Below are positions 35,440 to 60,900 of a stretch of DNA of 64,000 nt, one piece after another. Below the pieces are notes generated by a model. That model saw only the letters and a list, made by a program, of their open reading frames with translations. It was not told where the DNA came from and searched no databases. How positions within the stretch are numbered: the first letter of the stretch is position 1; every line of letters begins with the position of its first letter. Source of the DNA: Eonycteris spelaea (lineage: Eukaryota > Chordata > Mammalia > Chiroptera > Pteropodidae); assembly GCA_003508835.1 (NCBI GenBank), contig PUFA01000182.1:62001-126000 (forward strand), read 5' to 3'. The position numbers were made by a program, and so were the translations under genes.

Positions 35440-36290
35440 CCGCTCACCTGCTCATTTGCGAGCACATCTGTAGGATGGCGCGAGTGTACGGACACACGGC
35501 TCATGGAGACACCGAGGTATGAGGCACTCCAGTCCGGGCAAGACCCAGATGGGGAGTCTCTAACGAAAACACACCTGTGCGGAAAACAACCTGCATGGGA
35601 GCAAAGCAGTGGAAAGACATCTGAACGGATGTATTAAGAAGCACACCTGTGGCAGACATTGTGCCTTGAGGCGAAATCTACTTGGAATATAGCTGAATGG
35701 AAGCATGTCTGTGTGGAAAGCAGTCACAGAATGCACCTGCCTTACAGCAAACACCTGACGGGGCATTCTGGTGTGTAGAAATGTATTGGCACTATCCGTA
35801 TGAGTGCATTGCAGTACAAGCTGTAGGGGACCCAATTAAATGGAAACAGACCCATATTCGTGTATACTTAACTGGAACACACCTGTGGGGAGGAAGGATG
35901 CTGTATAACTGCATTCTTGTGTGGATTTCTGCTGCAAAGTATACCTGTGGGAGAAGGAAATAGTCTTGGATGGGGAACATCGGCACAGAACTGAGCTCGA
36001 ATGAGAGAAAGAGCTGAGAACATCGACATGAGGCACGTTCACACTGGTGCGCACCTGGCGGCGGAGCAGCAGGACAGCCGCTCACCTGTCAGGAAGGCAT
36101 CTGTGAGAAAACGCCTGTTTAAGGCATCTCTGTGGGAAAAACATCTGTATCCCCGTGTTGGAGGGCACCTGCAAGAACCACCTGTAAATGAAAAAACATC
36201 TGTGAGGGAACCCTCTCTAAGAAGGCTCATTTGTCTGGACGCCACGTATTTTAAGCGCACCTGGCCTGGCAGAAGCTGAGTGGGGACCAA
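35440..36290. repeat. Degenerate array with CACACCTGTG(T)GGAAA unit
   Basis: At least ten diverged copies of (A)CACCTGTGNGGAAAA or CATCTGTGNGGGAAAA occur at irregular intervals of about 25-60 bp, for example near 35569, 35648, 35710, 35877, 35941, 36099, 36129 and 36198. No frame is conserved. It lies between the divergent CRB3 and SLC25A23 genes. Confidence 0.6.
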
Positions 36291-36299
36291 ATGTGTGCC

Positions 36300-37340
36300 C
36301 ATCCAGGGCTGTATCTTTGGCTAAATGACGACGGTAAAAAGGACGACCCCCCTCCCTGGGACTCTAGGGTTGAAGACTGATGGCGCTAAGGAGAAATTAA
36401 CCCGTTTAGTGTATAGAGTGATGGGTAAGAATCCCTAGGTCTGGGTAAATTCCTGCTTTGCCCCTGACTGGGCACATGAACTGGGAGAGCGCCTAAACCT
36501 CCGATTTCCTCACCCGTGAAGTGGCAAGGGCAGTCCCACCTACCTTATAGGATTTTGGCGAAAACGACGCAAGAGGCGAGTGACAGCCTGGTATGTGCTA
36601 CTCGTTGAATCACAGCGTTAGCGATTGTTCTATTATTCTGGCTAACGGTCTGTGCACCCTCCCTAACGGTGAATAGAGAAACTGCGCCCGAAACTGAGTG
36701 GAAAGGGACGGACATTCGAGCAAGTGCAATGAGGGCGCCAGGCTGGCGCCCCGCCTCCTGCGCTCAGCTACCAGGTCTTCGTCCCATCCGCGCCAGGGAC
36801 ACTGAGACCCCCAGGCCGATCTGGAGAGAGCAGTCAGCCCAGCGTCTGGATGTGACCGCTGCCCTTTAAGGACTTCCTGGAGAGGCCAGGGGCTCAGGAG
36901 CCCGAGGCTGCCTAGGGCGGCGGAAGGCCCCGCCCAGGTGCATGGGGATGCAGCCAATAGGAAACCGACTTTACGACCGCGCCGTGCGTTGATCTTCCGT
37001 TTCCAAGACTGAGTGAAAGGAGGCGCGCGGGAGGGCTGTAGGACCTGAGTGAGCGCCCGGTTTGCTCTTCTGTTTCTGTGGCCGAGGGGGAATTTGAAAT
37101 GAGTCGGTGGGCAAGTGGAGGGCTAGATGGCGTTGGGTTGGTTCTTGAGTATGTCCGGGAAAAACAAGGACTTCAGTTCCTGAAGAGGCTTAGTAGGGGA
37201 GGGGAGTCAAGTGGAAAAGGATGACAAAATCCATCCCTGACATCTCCCTACGCCCCTTGAGCATAGGGTAAACTGAGGCACGCAGAGCAGAACACTAAAC
37301 GAGAACTGAGACCATTGATCTCTCTAGACTCTCTTCCCAG
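36300..37340. other. Intergenic; MIR fragment and a CpG-rich patch
   Basis: A weak MIR-like segment lies at 36440-36600 (tgactgggcacatgaactgg, cacccgtgaagtggcaaggg). A GC/CpG-rich patch at 36700-37070 carries an AGCCAATAGGA CCAAT box (about 36951) and may be an alternative upstream start of SLC25A23. No exon could be proven. Confidence 0.4.
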
Positions 37341-37429
37341 AATGAACCCTGGTGCTTCCTAGGCTGTGTCGCACCCAAGCATCCCTGACAACCTTCCCGA
37401 CACCTTCGGCCCCGCCTCCAGCCCCCAAC

Positions 37430-37656
37430 CCCCCTCCCCCAGGGTCGGGGGAGGAGAAGCAAGTTCTGGCGCGGGCGGCGACGGCTCGCAGTCACCGCCG
37501 GCAGCAAGTGCCAGAGCTACGGCGGGCACGGCGGAGGCTGCGGTGGCAGTGGCCGCCGAGCTGGCCCTGCGGGGCCCGGGGGGAGGGGGAGCCGCGAAGC
37601 CCCCGCTGAGGCAGCCGCTGCCAGGCCCCTCTCCCCCCCACCCCCGGGCGGGCGCC
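37430..37656 (+). promoter_or_regulatory. SLC25A23: SLC25A23 CpG island / 5' UTR
   Basis: CpG-dense GCGGCGGC-type sequence leading into the start codon. No TATA box is seen. The reading frame is open upstream of the ATG, but there is no in-frame ATG in it. Confidence 0.6.
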
Positions 37657-46491
<8,835 letters not shown>

Positions 46492-48290
46492 GGGACCCAG
46501 GGCCACCCCCCACTAAGATCCCTCACCTCAGTCCTGGCATCCCCCATGCCTCAGCCACCGAAGACTGATGGCCCAGCCAGTGGATCCCAAGGGCCCCCCA
46601 CCTACACCACAGGATCCCACATTTTATCCACTGGGTACCGCATTCCACATCCCAGCTACTGGATCTCCTGTTTTCCTGTCCCCACCAATCCCCTCTCCCC
46701 ACCACACACACACACTGGTCCTGGACCTCATGTCTTAACCACTGGATCCCCCACAGCCCAGCTAATGGATCCTGACACCCCAACCACAAGAGTATACATA
46801 TCCCCCATATCTAAACACCCAGACCCCAGCTCCCGCAGGCACCAGATCCAGTGTCCCCATCCAACACTGGGTCCCTGATCCCCATGCTGCAAGCCTTGAG
46901 TCTCCAAGCTCGGCTGCTAAAGGCTGATTACCAAGAAACCTCAGCCAACGGGTCCTGACAGTGCGATGTCTAGACCCTGGGGTGCCTGCCACTGGCTCCC
47001 AGATCCCCTCATTCCAGCCACTGGGTTTTTGAATTCCTTTACCTCGACCTTGGGTCCTGGATCCCCCCGCTTTGATGGATCCCTACATTTCAACCTCTAC
47101 ACTCTCAGCCCCCCACTTACCGGATCCCAGATCCCCAAGCCCGGACCAGCCAGATTCTGGCTCCTAAAACCAGTCGCAAGAGCCCAAAGGCAGAGTGAGT
47201 GGATCCTGGTAACTGCGGCCGTTGGATCCCCAACCCCTTCACCGCAGGCCCCGGATACTGAAACCTCACTTATAGGAAACAGACCGGGGCACTTCCAGGC
47301 CCTGGATCCCAACCCCTTAGCCTCTGACCCAAATCCTCCCAGACTCTGGCTCCCAAATGCTCGGACCCCATGCTTAGATCCCAATAGGCTGATCACAACA
47401 TCCTGGATGCCACATGTCCCCTGTCCCAGACACACACCAGAGCCCAGACGCCTCCTCCACCATGACACGAATCTGCCTGGTTCGGGACCTGCTAGGACCC
47501 GGGGTTCTGGACTCCTGGTTCCGAAAACCCATGGGACTTGTCCATCATCCTAACGCGGCTGGACGCCCCTCTCACACCTTGCACACACTGGATCCACCCC
47601 CCACCTCCCCAGCATGGCCACGCCTCTGGGCCCTGTGGGACACTACTCCCCCTCCCCCGCCACTCCATCCCCATCCCCCACCCCCACCCTGTCTTCCGCT
47701 CCATTCTCAACTTACAAGCTGGTAACCCCCAGGGCCTAGGTCCCTCTGCAGGATCCAGCGGTTCTTGGGGGCTGGCAAGGAGGCGATCTGAGGGGGACAC
47801 ATTAAGGGGACCTCTCGCCAACCCCAGCACTGCCAGCCTCTTCCCAGGCTTCAGAGGTGCAAGCCAGGAGCGAGTCTACACAGACCACCCTTCCCTAAAC
47901 CCAAGCATCCAATCGTGCGAAATGAACCAAGTCCCTAGAACTCATTCATTCCAGGTCTATTTTTCTATGGAGAGGAACAGACATTCCCATCCCCCCCCAC
48001 CCCTCTACCTCACAACTCACCCACGCCTCCACCCCACCCCGCCCCCTTTCTATACTTTATAGTTGGGTTCTGAGCTTAGGATAACTGGAGGACCCCCCCT
48101 CCACCTCTCCCAAATCCTTGGGGAACCCCACTAAAGGACTGCTGAAGAGGGACTGGGATGTTTGTGGGGGATAGAGGGCCCCCGAGGCTTCCACCTTCCC
48201 CCACCTACACCGTACCCCACCTCCCTGCCTGTATGTGTTATTTCAAAGGAAAAGAACAAAGGAATACATTTTTCAAAGCTCTTTTCATTG
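46492..48290 (+). other. SLC25A23: SLC25A23 3' UTR and downstream, with decayed CTGGATCC array
   Basis: Downstream of the stop, diverged units containing CCACTGGATCCC, CTACTGGATCTCC and TAATGGATCCTGAC recur from about 46570 to 47500. A variant signal AATACA near 48263 within an A-rich stretch could end the transcript. No canonical AATAAA was seen nearer. Confidence 0.4.
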
Positions 48291-48574
48291 TGTTTTTTTT
48301 ACTGAACAAGTGTGGGTAGATGTGAGACTCCCTCAGACTACCCACAGGGAAGGGACGGGGCCATCTTGTCACTCACAGCTGGAGGAGACCAAGAAACACT
48401 CCGTCTTTGATCCTCAGTTTCTACATCTGTGAAACGGGGCCCAGAAGATGTCCATGTTCAGGAGCCTCATTTTCCTGCACTGTTCCTTTATCCCAAGTGT
48501 ATTTGCTTTGTAACAAGTTACCATAAGCGGGGCTCAGACATCAAAACATAACAAATCTTAAAACCCACCAAATT

Positions 48575-49720
48575 TTAGGTTGATATATATATTTTTTATT
48601 GTGGTAAAATATACATAAAACTTACCAGTTTAACCATTTCTCAGTGTATACGTCAGTGGTATTGAATACATGCACGTCGCTGTGCAACCAACCCCACCAC
48701 CCATCGTCTTAACTCTCCTGTCACCCCGCGCATTAAACACTAGGCTCCCCTCCCCCGGGGCCCTGGCACTGTCTCTCTGGCTCTGACTCCTCTGGGGACC
48801 TCACGTGAGTGGGATCGCACAGCGTTTGTCCTTTGTGTCTGGATTGTTGACTGAGCACCACGGTCTCCAGGTTCATCCACGCGATAGCAGGTGTCAGAAT
48901 GTCCTTCCTTTTTCAGGCCGAGCAATATTCCACTGTGTTTACCCACCCCTCATCGGTAGACACGCGTGTTGTTGCTACCTTTCGGCTCTCATGAATGAAA
49001 GCAACGGAAGTGTGTTCCCTCGCAGTTCTGGAGGTCGGCAGTCCGAAATCGCGGTGTGGCGTGATCTCGGGGAGGGTCCTCCCTGCCTCTCCCGCTTCTC
49101 CGTCGCTGGCAGCCCTTGGTGTTCCTTGGCTCATAGGTACATCACTCCAATCTCTGCCTCTCTTCATACGTCCAAATATTTTCCTGTGCGGACTATGACA
49201 GCCACCCTCCAAGAGGTCCCCAGTGGCTTCTGCCTCCTTGTACTCACATTCTTATGTAATCCTCTCTCCCGGTGTGCCACGGTGGGTCTGTATGACCAAG
49301 AGAACCAGCAGAAGTGAAGGTATATCACATCCACGATTAAATTATGAGACACCTGCACTACCTTCTTGCCTGGATATTCAAGCTGCTGCGGTGTGTGTCG
49401 GGGGGATGGATAACTTGTTATGCAGCAATAGCTGACTGATACACACATCCATCGGCATGATTTTCCACACACTCCAATAAGGGATAAAGTCTTGTTAACA
49501 ATTTTGTGTTTTACTTCCTTTGAATTCTGGCCTTAGCATCCAAATTCCTAGGAGGTGGGTTGCTGGGTCAAAGGACGTGGCTCTCTCAGGGTCGTGCCAC
49601 CGGGACGATTATGTGTAAGATACACAGCTCCCAACACGGACTCAGCATTACCAAGTGCACCAATTTTACCACTGCCGTCCTGGCATCGAGCGTGCGCGAT
49701 TCGATTTTGTTGACGTGGAC
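48575..49720. mobile_element. L1M 3' fragment interrupted by MaLR LTR pieces
   Basis: L1M 3'-region sequence (tattgtggtaaaatatacat, gttcatccacgcgatagcag, gagcaatattccactgtg) runs to about 48990. LTR pieces follow at about 49000-49160 (reverse, cagttctggaggtcggcag) and 49195-49442 (plus, aacttgttatgcagcaatag). The L1 then resumes to about 49720 (gttgctgggtcaaaggac, gcaccaattttaccactg). This is a nested insertion with no open gene. Confidence 0.7.
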
Positions 49721-49799
49721 GAGGTAACATCCATTTTCTCGTCCCACGACACGGTGGCCGGGCTTTAGAAGGCTCTGCTAACTGGCCTGCAGTGCCACG

Positions 49800-50370
49800 C
49801 CAGACAGACTGCTTTTCTCTTTCTAAGCCTCAGTTTCCCCACCTACAAAACGAAGGGAGTTGCCACTGACCTCTTTCAAAGGACGATTTATGGAGCAAGT
49901 ACTCTGGATGGACCTTGGCCCGGCGCGCAGCCCTCCAGGGTACGACCTCGTGCGTTCACGCATCACATACATATTTATCGAGCACTTCCTGTGGTCCAGA
50001 CTCGATTCTGGACATGGGATGCAGAAGTGAATGAAAGCGACAGACACTTTCACGCTCACTGCCCCCCACACTCCAGTGGCGAGGGACGAACAGGGCGTTA
50101 GGTGGGTGAACGCGTCACGGCAGCAGCGAGGAGAGGAAAGCGAAGGCGTGATGGGGAAAAAGGAAGGAGGGAAGGAGGATGAGAAACACTGCAGCGGGAC
50201 TTTCACTGTTGAGTAGAGCGGTCAGAACGGCCTCAGGAGGGTGACATTTGAATACAGATTGAAAGATGGCGAGGGAGGGACCCCTGGGGACGTCTAGGGA
50301 AATGGCATCCTGGGCAGAGGACACAGCCATTCTCAGGGCAGGGCTGTGCCTGGAGTTTTGGAAGAACGAG
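49800..50370 (+). repeat. MIR and L2 fragments
   Basis: 49805-49865: MIR (cctcagtttccccacctac). About 49960-50360: L2 (tatttatcgagcacttcctg, gaacgaggtggcaggga). Confidence 0.6.
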
Positions 50371-50684
50371 GTGGCAGGGAAGGGGGGACGGTGGGACGGG
50401 GGCGGGGCGGGGAGGCCACTGTGGCCGAGGGGGAGACAGAGGAGGGGAGGGCAGAGAGGGGACAGGGATTGGGGGTGGGGAGGCGGCCTCCGGGAGGACT
50501 TGAGCCTTCACCCCTCAGGGAGGTGGGAGGCTTGGAGGACAAGATCTGACTCCTAGGTGCCCTCCAATGGCTGCTGTGGATCGGCCAGACTGGGAGGGGA
50601 AGTCCAGACCTGGGGACAGGGGTGGAGGGATGAGCAGAGAACTTGAAGAGCGGAGGCGCCCTCCACGAAGACTTGCTGGAGCCC

Positions 50685-50830
50685 ATCGACAGCCCGAGGT
50701 GGCAGAATTGATCATCACTTCCACTTTCCAGATGGGGAGACCGAAGCCCAAAGAGGTAAAGCGGGTGTCCCAAGGTGACGCGGCGAGAAGCGTCCGAGAC
50801 GAGGTCCCAGCGCAGGGCTTTCTGACTCCA
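50685..50830 (-). repeat. MIR SINE fragment
   Basis: Reverse MIR blocks ccactttccagatggggaga and aaagaggtaaagcgggtgtc are present. Confidence 0.6.
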
Positions 50831-50929
50831 CACCCACGCCTGCCTTCCTTGGGGGACCGACGGTGTCTCCCTCCCACGGCGTTCCAGATCTTTCCCATTC
50901 TCTCGATTGCCATGACGATGAAGCAGTGT

Positions 50930-51225
50930 ATTTAGTGTCCTGCGGCTGCTGCAACTAACGACTCCACCCTGATGGCTTAGAACGTCGAACATCGCAGAAG
51001 TGTTCTTCAGGGAGGACGTGGATCTCGCTGGGCTAAGCTCAGGCCATTGGCGGGGCTGGCTTCTTCTAAGGCTCGAGAGGAGAGTCTGTTTCCCAGGCTT
51101 TCCCAGCCTCTAGGGGCCACCTGCATTCCATGGCTGCTGGTCCCTTCCTCCAAAGCCAGCAACGCCTTGAAGGCGGTCTGACATCGTATCGTCGCTCCAA
51201 CGCCGACTGCTCGGGCTCCCTCTCC
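50930..51225 (-). mobile_element. MLT1-type MaLR LTR remnant
   Basis: Reverse LTR blocks: gtcctgcggctgctgcaact, gatggcttagaacgtcga, gcctctaggggccacctgca and ccatggctgctggtcccttc. Diverged and non-coding. Confidence 0.6.
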
Positions 51226-51551
51226 CCTGTCTAAGGGCACTGAGATCATGTCGGGCCCATTCAGTGAATCCAGACTCACATCTCCAACTCCCATCAGCTG
51301 GTTTACAACCATCTGCAAACTTAATTCCTCCTTTCTCCTCTAACGAACACCTTCGTGGGTTTAGAGAGAGATTAGGATGTGGCCCTTTTGCGGGGGAGAC
51401 CCTCACCCTGCCCTCCCCATGTCCAGCTAGGTCACAAGGGCCTCTGTGACCTCATCATCCCCTGGGACCCAAATCTAGGAGGCGCCCCTCCCACATGGTC
51501 ACTGGTAGGCAAATCTCCCGCCAGGCATTTGATTGAACTCAGTGTCCTGAC

Positions 51552-56416
<4,865 letters not shown>

Positions 56417-56653
56417 GTAGTGAGCTAAGCGACACACCCTGGGCAGAAATGGACAGGAGGAGCCAGTGTCCCAGGCCTCAACGAGCCTTCCAGGCTTGGG
56501 CCCCAGGGCAGATTCGGTCAAGAAAAGCAGGCTGGAGGTCTGCGTCAGAAGATGCCTGGGGAGCCTTCGACTAGTATGGACTCCAGTTTGGCTCATAGCG
56601 GTCTGTCTGTTCTGGATCCAGGGCGAAAATGGTGAACCTGGAGTCAAACCAGG

Positions 56654-56659
56654 AATAAA
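56654..56659 (+). terminator. SLC25A41: Poly(A) signal of SLC25A41
   Basis: AATAAA 238 bp after the stop codon, followed by a GTTTCTGTT stretch. A diverged GGGACCTG/GGGTCC repeat follows to about 56900. Confidence 0.75.
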
Positions 56660-57289
56660 GAGACGGTTTCTGTTAGACATGTCTGGGATACCCATGTCCA
56701 GGAGGGAAGCTGGGGACCTGAATATTTGGGTCCAAGTGAGGAGCTGGGTACCTTGGGCCCCTCAGTCCTGAATTGGTAGCCTGGACGATGCTTGGGTCCG
56801 GAAGAATTGTTGAAGCAGGTGTGGGGTGTATTAGAGTCTGGGATCCCTCAGGCCTGGGAGGGAACCAATGGCCCAAGCCCCTTGAGTTCAAGAGGTGAGC
56901 TGGTTCCATGAGTTCTGGAAGAGAAGATCCATGGGTGGAGAGGAGAAGGAGTACAGGGGATCCTTGGGTTTCCTCCTGCTCTTAGGCCATTTCAACCTCC
57001 GGAAGCACCGGATGTCCAAGGCCTCAAGCAGGCCATGCGCCTGGCCTCCCCAGCCAGGCTCCAGGGGCGCTAAACCTGACGTCAGGCCTCTATTCCAGCA
57101 GCCGGTCGCCACTGACTACGTCGGCTGCCACTCACTCTCGTTCCCGCTAATCGCTTCTCTCCGTCTGGTGGCCGGCTCCGCCCCAATGCAGCTGCGTTTC
57201 CACTGGCTCCCACCAAAATTGGACACCTTTACTTCATTGCCGTTTGTCCGCAGCCGTGTCAGTCACCTACCACCCGCCCCTGTTGCTCG

Positions 57290-57775
57290 GCCATTGGTTT
57301 AGAAGCCAAGGCTAGACTAGGATTCTGGTTAATATGGAAAGCAGTCCGGTCCAAACCCAAGCGCGTCACCCAGAATTAGTCAGGGATTGGATTAAATTAA
57401 CTGCCAATCTTTGCAAGAACCGCCTTCCGCGTGTCCTCATTGGCTTGCGTATACGACTCTCTCACTGGGAGCCTGCCCAGCTCGTTCAAAGGTGCCTTTT
57501 TCTACGCTCCTCCTTCCTATCCACTTGACTCTTTGGAGCCGTCAATCTGGTTCTGAAGCCGCCCCGATTCTGGAACTCCTGCTTCATTGGGCCTCCCGCC
57601 TTCTCGATCGCCTCGATTTGCCCGCCCAGAGCGTAGAGCCCGCAGGCCATTGGCTGCAGGAGCTGTCAATTACATGGCGCCTCCCGCCCACTGCCTCTCG
57701 CGGCTCTCCGATTGGTTGCTTGCCTACAGGGCCCGCGATTGGTGTCCGGGGAGCGGCGGCGGCCTCCCATTGGCC
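57290..57775 (+). promoter_or_regulatory. KHSRP: KHSRP promoter with eight inverted CCAAT (ATTGG) boxes
   Basis: ATTGG occurs at 57293, 57386, 57439, 57586, 57649, 57711, 57738 and 57769. The last five are spaced 63, 62, 27 and 31 bp, close to multiples of about 31 bp. ATTGG is the inverted core of the NF-Y site. No TATA box is seen, and CpG density rises from about 57560 into exon 1. Binding is inferred from the motif only. Confidence 0.6.
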
Positions 57776-57967
57776 TGGCGGCGTTGTCCGTCACGCCGGC
57801 TGCGGGAGGGGGCGTCCCTCTCCCCGCCATCGTCTTCCCAGCCGCTGGGTTCCCAGAGTGCTTCGCGGCCGTGTGGAGCGAGGCCTTGTTCCCGCGTTGA
57901 GCCGCCGCCGCCGCCGCCGCCTCCTCCTCAGCTTCAGCCTCCGCGCCAGGCCCGGCCCCGCCGCGCC

Positions 57968-60900
57968 ATGTCAGACTACAGCACCGGAGGACCCCCACCC
58001 GGGCCGCCGCCGCCCGCAGGCGGGGGCGGGGGGTCCGGGGGAGCCGGGGGCGCCGGGGGAGGCCCTCCACCGGGCCCGCCGGGCGCGGGGGACCGGGGCG
58101 GCAGCGGCCCCGGCGGCGGCGGCCCGGGCGGGGGGTCAGCCGGAGGCCCCTCACAGCCCCCCGGCGGGGGCGGCCCGGGGAATCCGCAAGGACGCCTTCG
58201 CCGACGCCGTGCAGCGGGCCCGCCAGGTAAGGAGGCCGAGGGCCTGAGGGGGGCGCGCGCGCGGCGGGGGAGGGGGCGGGGTCACGTGCGCGCGCGCGGG
58301 GTCGCGGGGGGGCGCCAGGGCCGCTGCGGGGTCACGGGGGGCGTGCGCCTGGGTCGCCCCTGGCACTTCGAGCGGGGTCCCGGGCGGATGACCCTCCGCA
58401 GTGGGAAGAGGCGTCTGTGGGGTCCCGGAGTGCGGCCACTCACTTTGGGGACCTCTTCCCGTCTTAGGACACATGAGGGTATACTCCTCTCTTCTGAAAG
58501 GAAGGGGCCCACCTTACGGGGACAGGTCTTGCTTTACCCCAAGCTCCCCATTCGGGCAAGAGCCCCGTGTGCCTCCCTCCCAGCCCCGTTTCAGCCCACT
58601 CCTCAGGAAGAAAGGATCTTGGGGGGAAAAAGTCCTTCCTCCAGAGCGGCCAAGCACTTAGGCGAATTGGGGAAGGTGGGCGCATAGGGGCCGCCTTGAT
58701 GCTTCGGTGGCTTCAAAACATGGTTTGTTTCTTTGGGGGCAAGCCGGGAAGGTCCCACCAGTGTTTTGAGTCTCGATGACAACATGGAGGTGTCACATGC
58801 TGATGGGACTTACCTCCCTACTTTCATTTGTATTCTCCCCGGGGGTTAGAGGGGAAGAGGCCCATAGACCAAGAGAATTTTGCCGCCCTTTCGGGAAGCA
58901 AACTCCAGCTGACCGGGTTTCTCTCGATGCCTCTAGGGCAGGGTGGGAGGTCCGTTAGGTAGGCCTTGTCCCGCCCTGTGTGGTCTGGCTTCCTCACCTT
59001 TCTCACCTCTGGAGGGGATAGTGTTCTGATGTGCCCTTGGAACTGTCTTGAGAAGCAGCTGTAACTGGGAGGGTTAGTGGCATCTGTTGGATTGGATAAG
59101 GCCCCCTCTGGGCAGCCCAAGAGCTTTGGCTCAAAGTGGTAAAAAAATTGAGAGAAATGTCTAGATCCTTAGCTCTTAGGTTGTATTTTCTTTGGGAAAC
59201 TTTGTAAATAATTTCCACAAACATGACTGTTGCTGAGTTTGTTGGATGCGGATTTATTTGAAGTTTTTTTGTGGCTAAATTGTAACATGTTCCAAAAAGG
59301 GTTTTTTTTGGGCAAATGAAGATCTCAGAAGTCTTGAAGCAAAATTTCCTAGATTTGTTCTTCAATGCAAGATTCTGAGGTTGAGGGAGATAAAGGAAAG
59401 TTGTACTTTTTTTTTTAAGGCACCAGAACGGAGCTGCAGTCTCACTTTCTGGTTCTCTGTGGCCCTCCCTTGTGGAGGAGACATGAGGCCCCTCCGTGGC
59501 CCAGAGGGTCCTTTCACCTTTTACCCTTCTGTTCCTTTCATCATAGAACAAATCAGTGTGAGTTATAGTCTGGCCACAATTTAGGCTCAAATCCCATCGA
59601 GAAGGGGAGTTTTGAAATTCCTGGATAACTCTTGAACTGAGACTTCAGGTGAAACTCCTAGAATGTCTGAACCAACAGGCTCTTCCCTAAAGTAGGAGGA
59701 AGCCACTCCCAGGCCAGACAGCAAGACTGGAGAACCAGAGAGGTTCTGAGAAGTCGTTCTGGGCACCACGGAGGAAGTTTGTTTTTTGGTGATAATTCTT
59801 CTGTCCTTGCAATTTTCTAGATCGCAGCCAAAATTGGAGGCGATGCTGCTACCACAGTGAATAACAGCACTCCCGATTTTGGTTTTGGGGGCCAAAAGAG
59901 GCAGTTGGAAGATGGAGGTAACTATCTGCTGGGGGGAGGGGCTGGGGGCCGAGAGTGAGGTGCCTTTGTTTGAATGAGGTTCAAAGTGGGGCGGGGGCCC
60001 TGCTGTTTGGTCTTTTAAAACCTCAGCAATTCCAGCTTTGTTCATTCTTTTTGTTGGGCTGCCATCCTGAAGTATCAGGTGGCTGAGAGCAAGGCAGGTT
60101 GACTGTGGCTAGGTCCAGGCTGTAAGCACTCAAGATCATTCCTCCCCTTCTGGTAGGCTGGGGAGACGCTGGCACCTTTATTGAGGCCCCACCTAACTAA
60201 AATGTGGCTGCCCCTGAGGCATGTGGCGTTACCCACATTAGCCAAAATGGTCAGCTGGGCGGCCAGCTGACTTTTCAACTGGGACTCTCCCACCCAAGGC
60301 AGGTCTGGTCATAAACTGGAAGGACTTGGGTACCACCATCATTGTTCCCCCGTTATAAAGGGCTTTTTTACGCTGAATGCTGGTGGCGGGATTAATGAAG
60401 TCTGGTCCCTCTCTGGGGTTTGTCTCTGCTACTCTCCTGTCTCAGCTCTGATGTTGGGGGGTGGGAGAAGGGGAGATCATTTGCCAGGACATGTGGTACC
60501 AACATCAGATTTGAGGCAGCTGTGGGTGGGTGGGCGCTGCATCTGACATCCTCTGTCTTTCACAGACCAACCGGAGAGCAAGAAACTGGCTTCTCAGGGA
60601 GACTGTAAGTCTATCGGGGCAGGCAGAGGGCAGCTCAGGGTCTTGAGGTTGTTAGGAGTTGGGAGCTAGGAGCACTGAGCACACCTGTCCTTTAGGGAGA
60701 CTCTAGGTGTTCATCTTCTGTGGTCCATGAGCTTTAGGGTTCTGAGAGCCCCGGGAACTGAGGCAGCAACACCCAGTGCCTGTGCTCTTGTTAGGAGGGT
60801 CCATTGTGCTCGAGTGCTTAGGAGGGCTCAGACTGCAGTAGTGGTGCTCGCCACCCCCATGTGGGCAAGAGCGCCTGGGGCCAGCAGCGTTCCGGGGCCC

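Noticed and set aside
37366..37656. N-terminal extension of SLC25A23
   Set aside because: The upstream frame is open but starts only on GTG and has no ATG. The encoded Ala/Pro/Gly-rich sequence is typical of a translated CpG-island 5' UTR.
57411..58247. Long open frames of 278 and 366 codons over the KHSRP start
   Set aside because: They begin far upstream in promoter sequence on non-ATG codons and stay open because the region is GC-rich. Only the part from the ATG at 57968 matches KHSRP, and the two frames join across the extra A at 58181.
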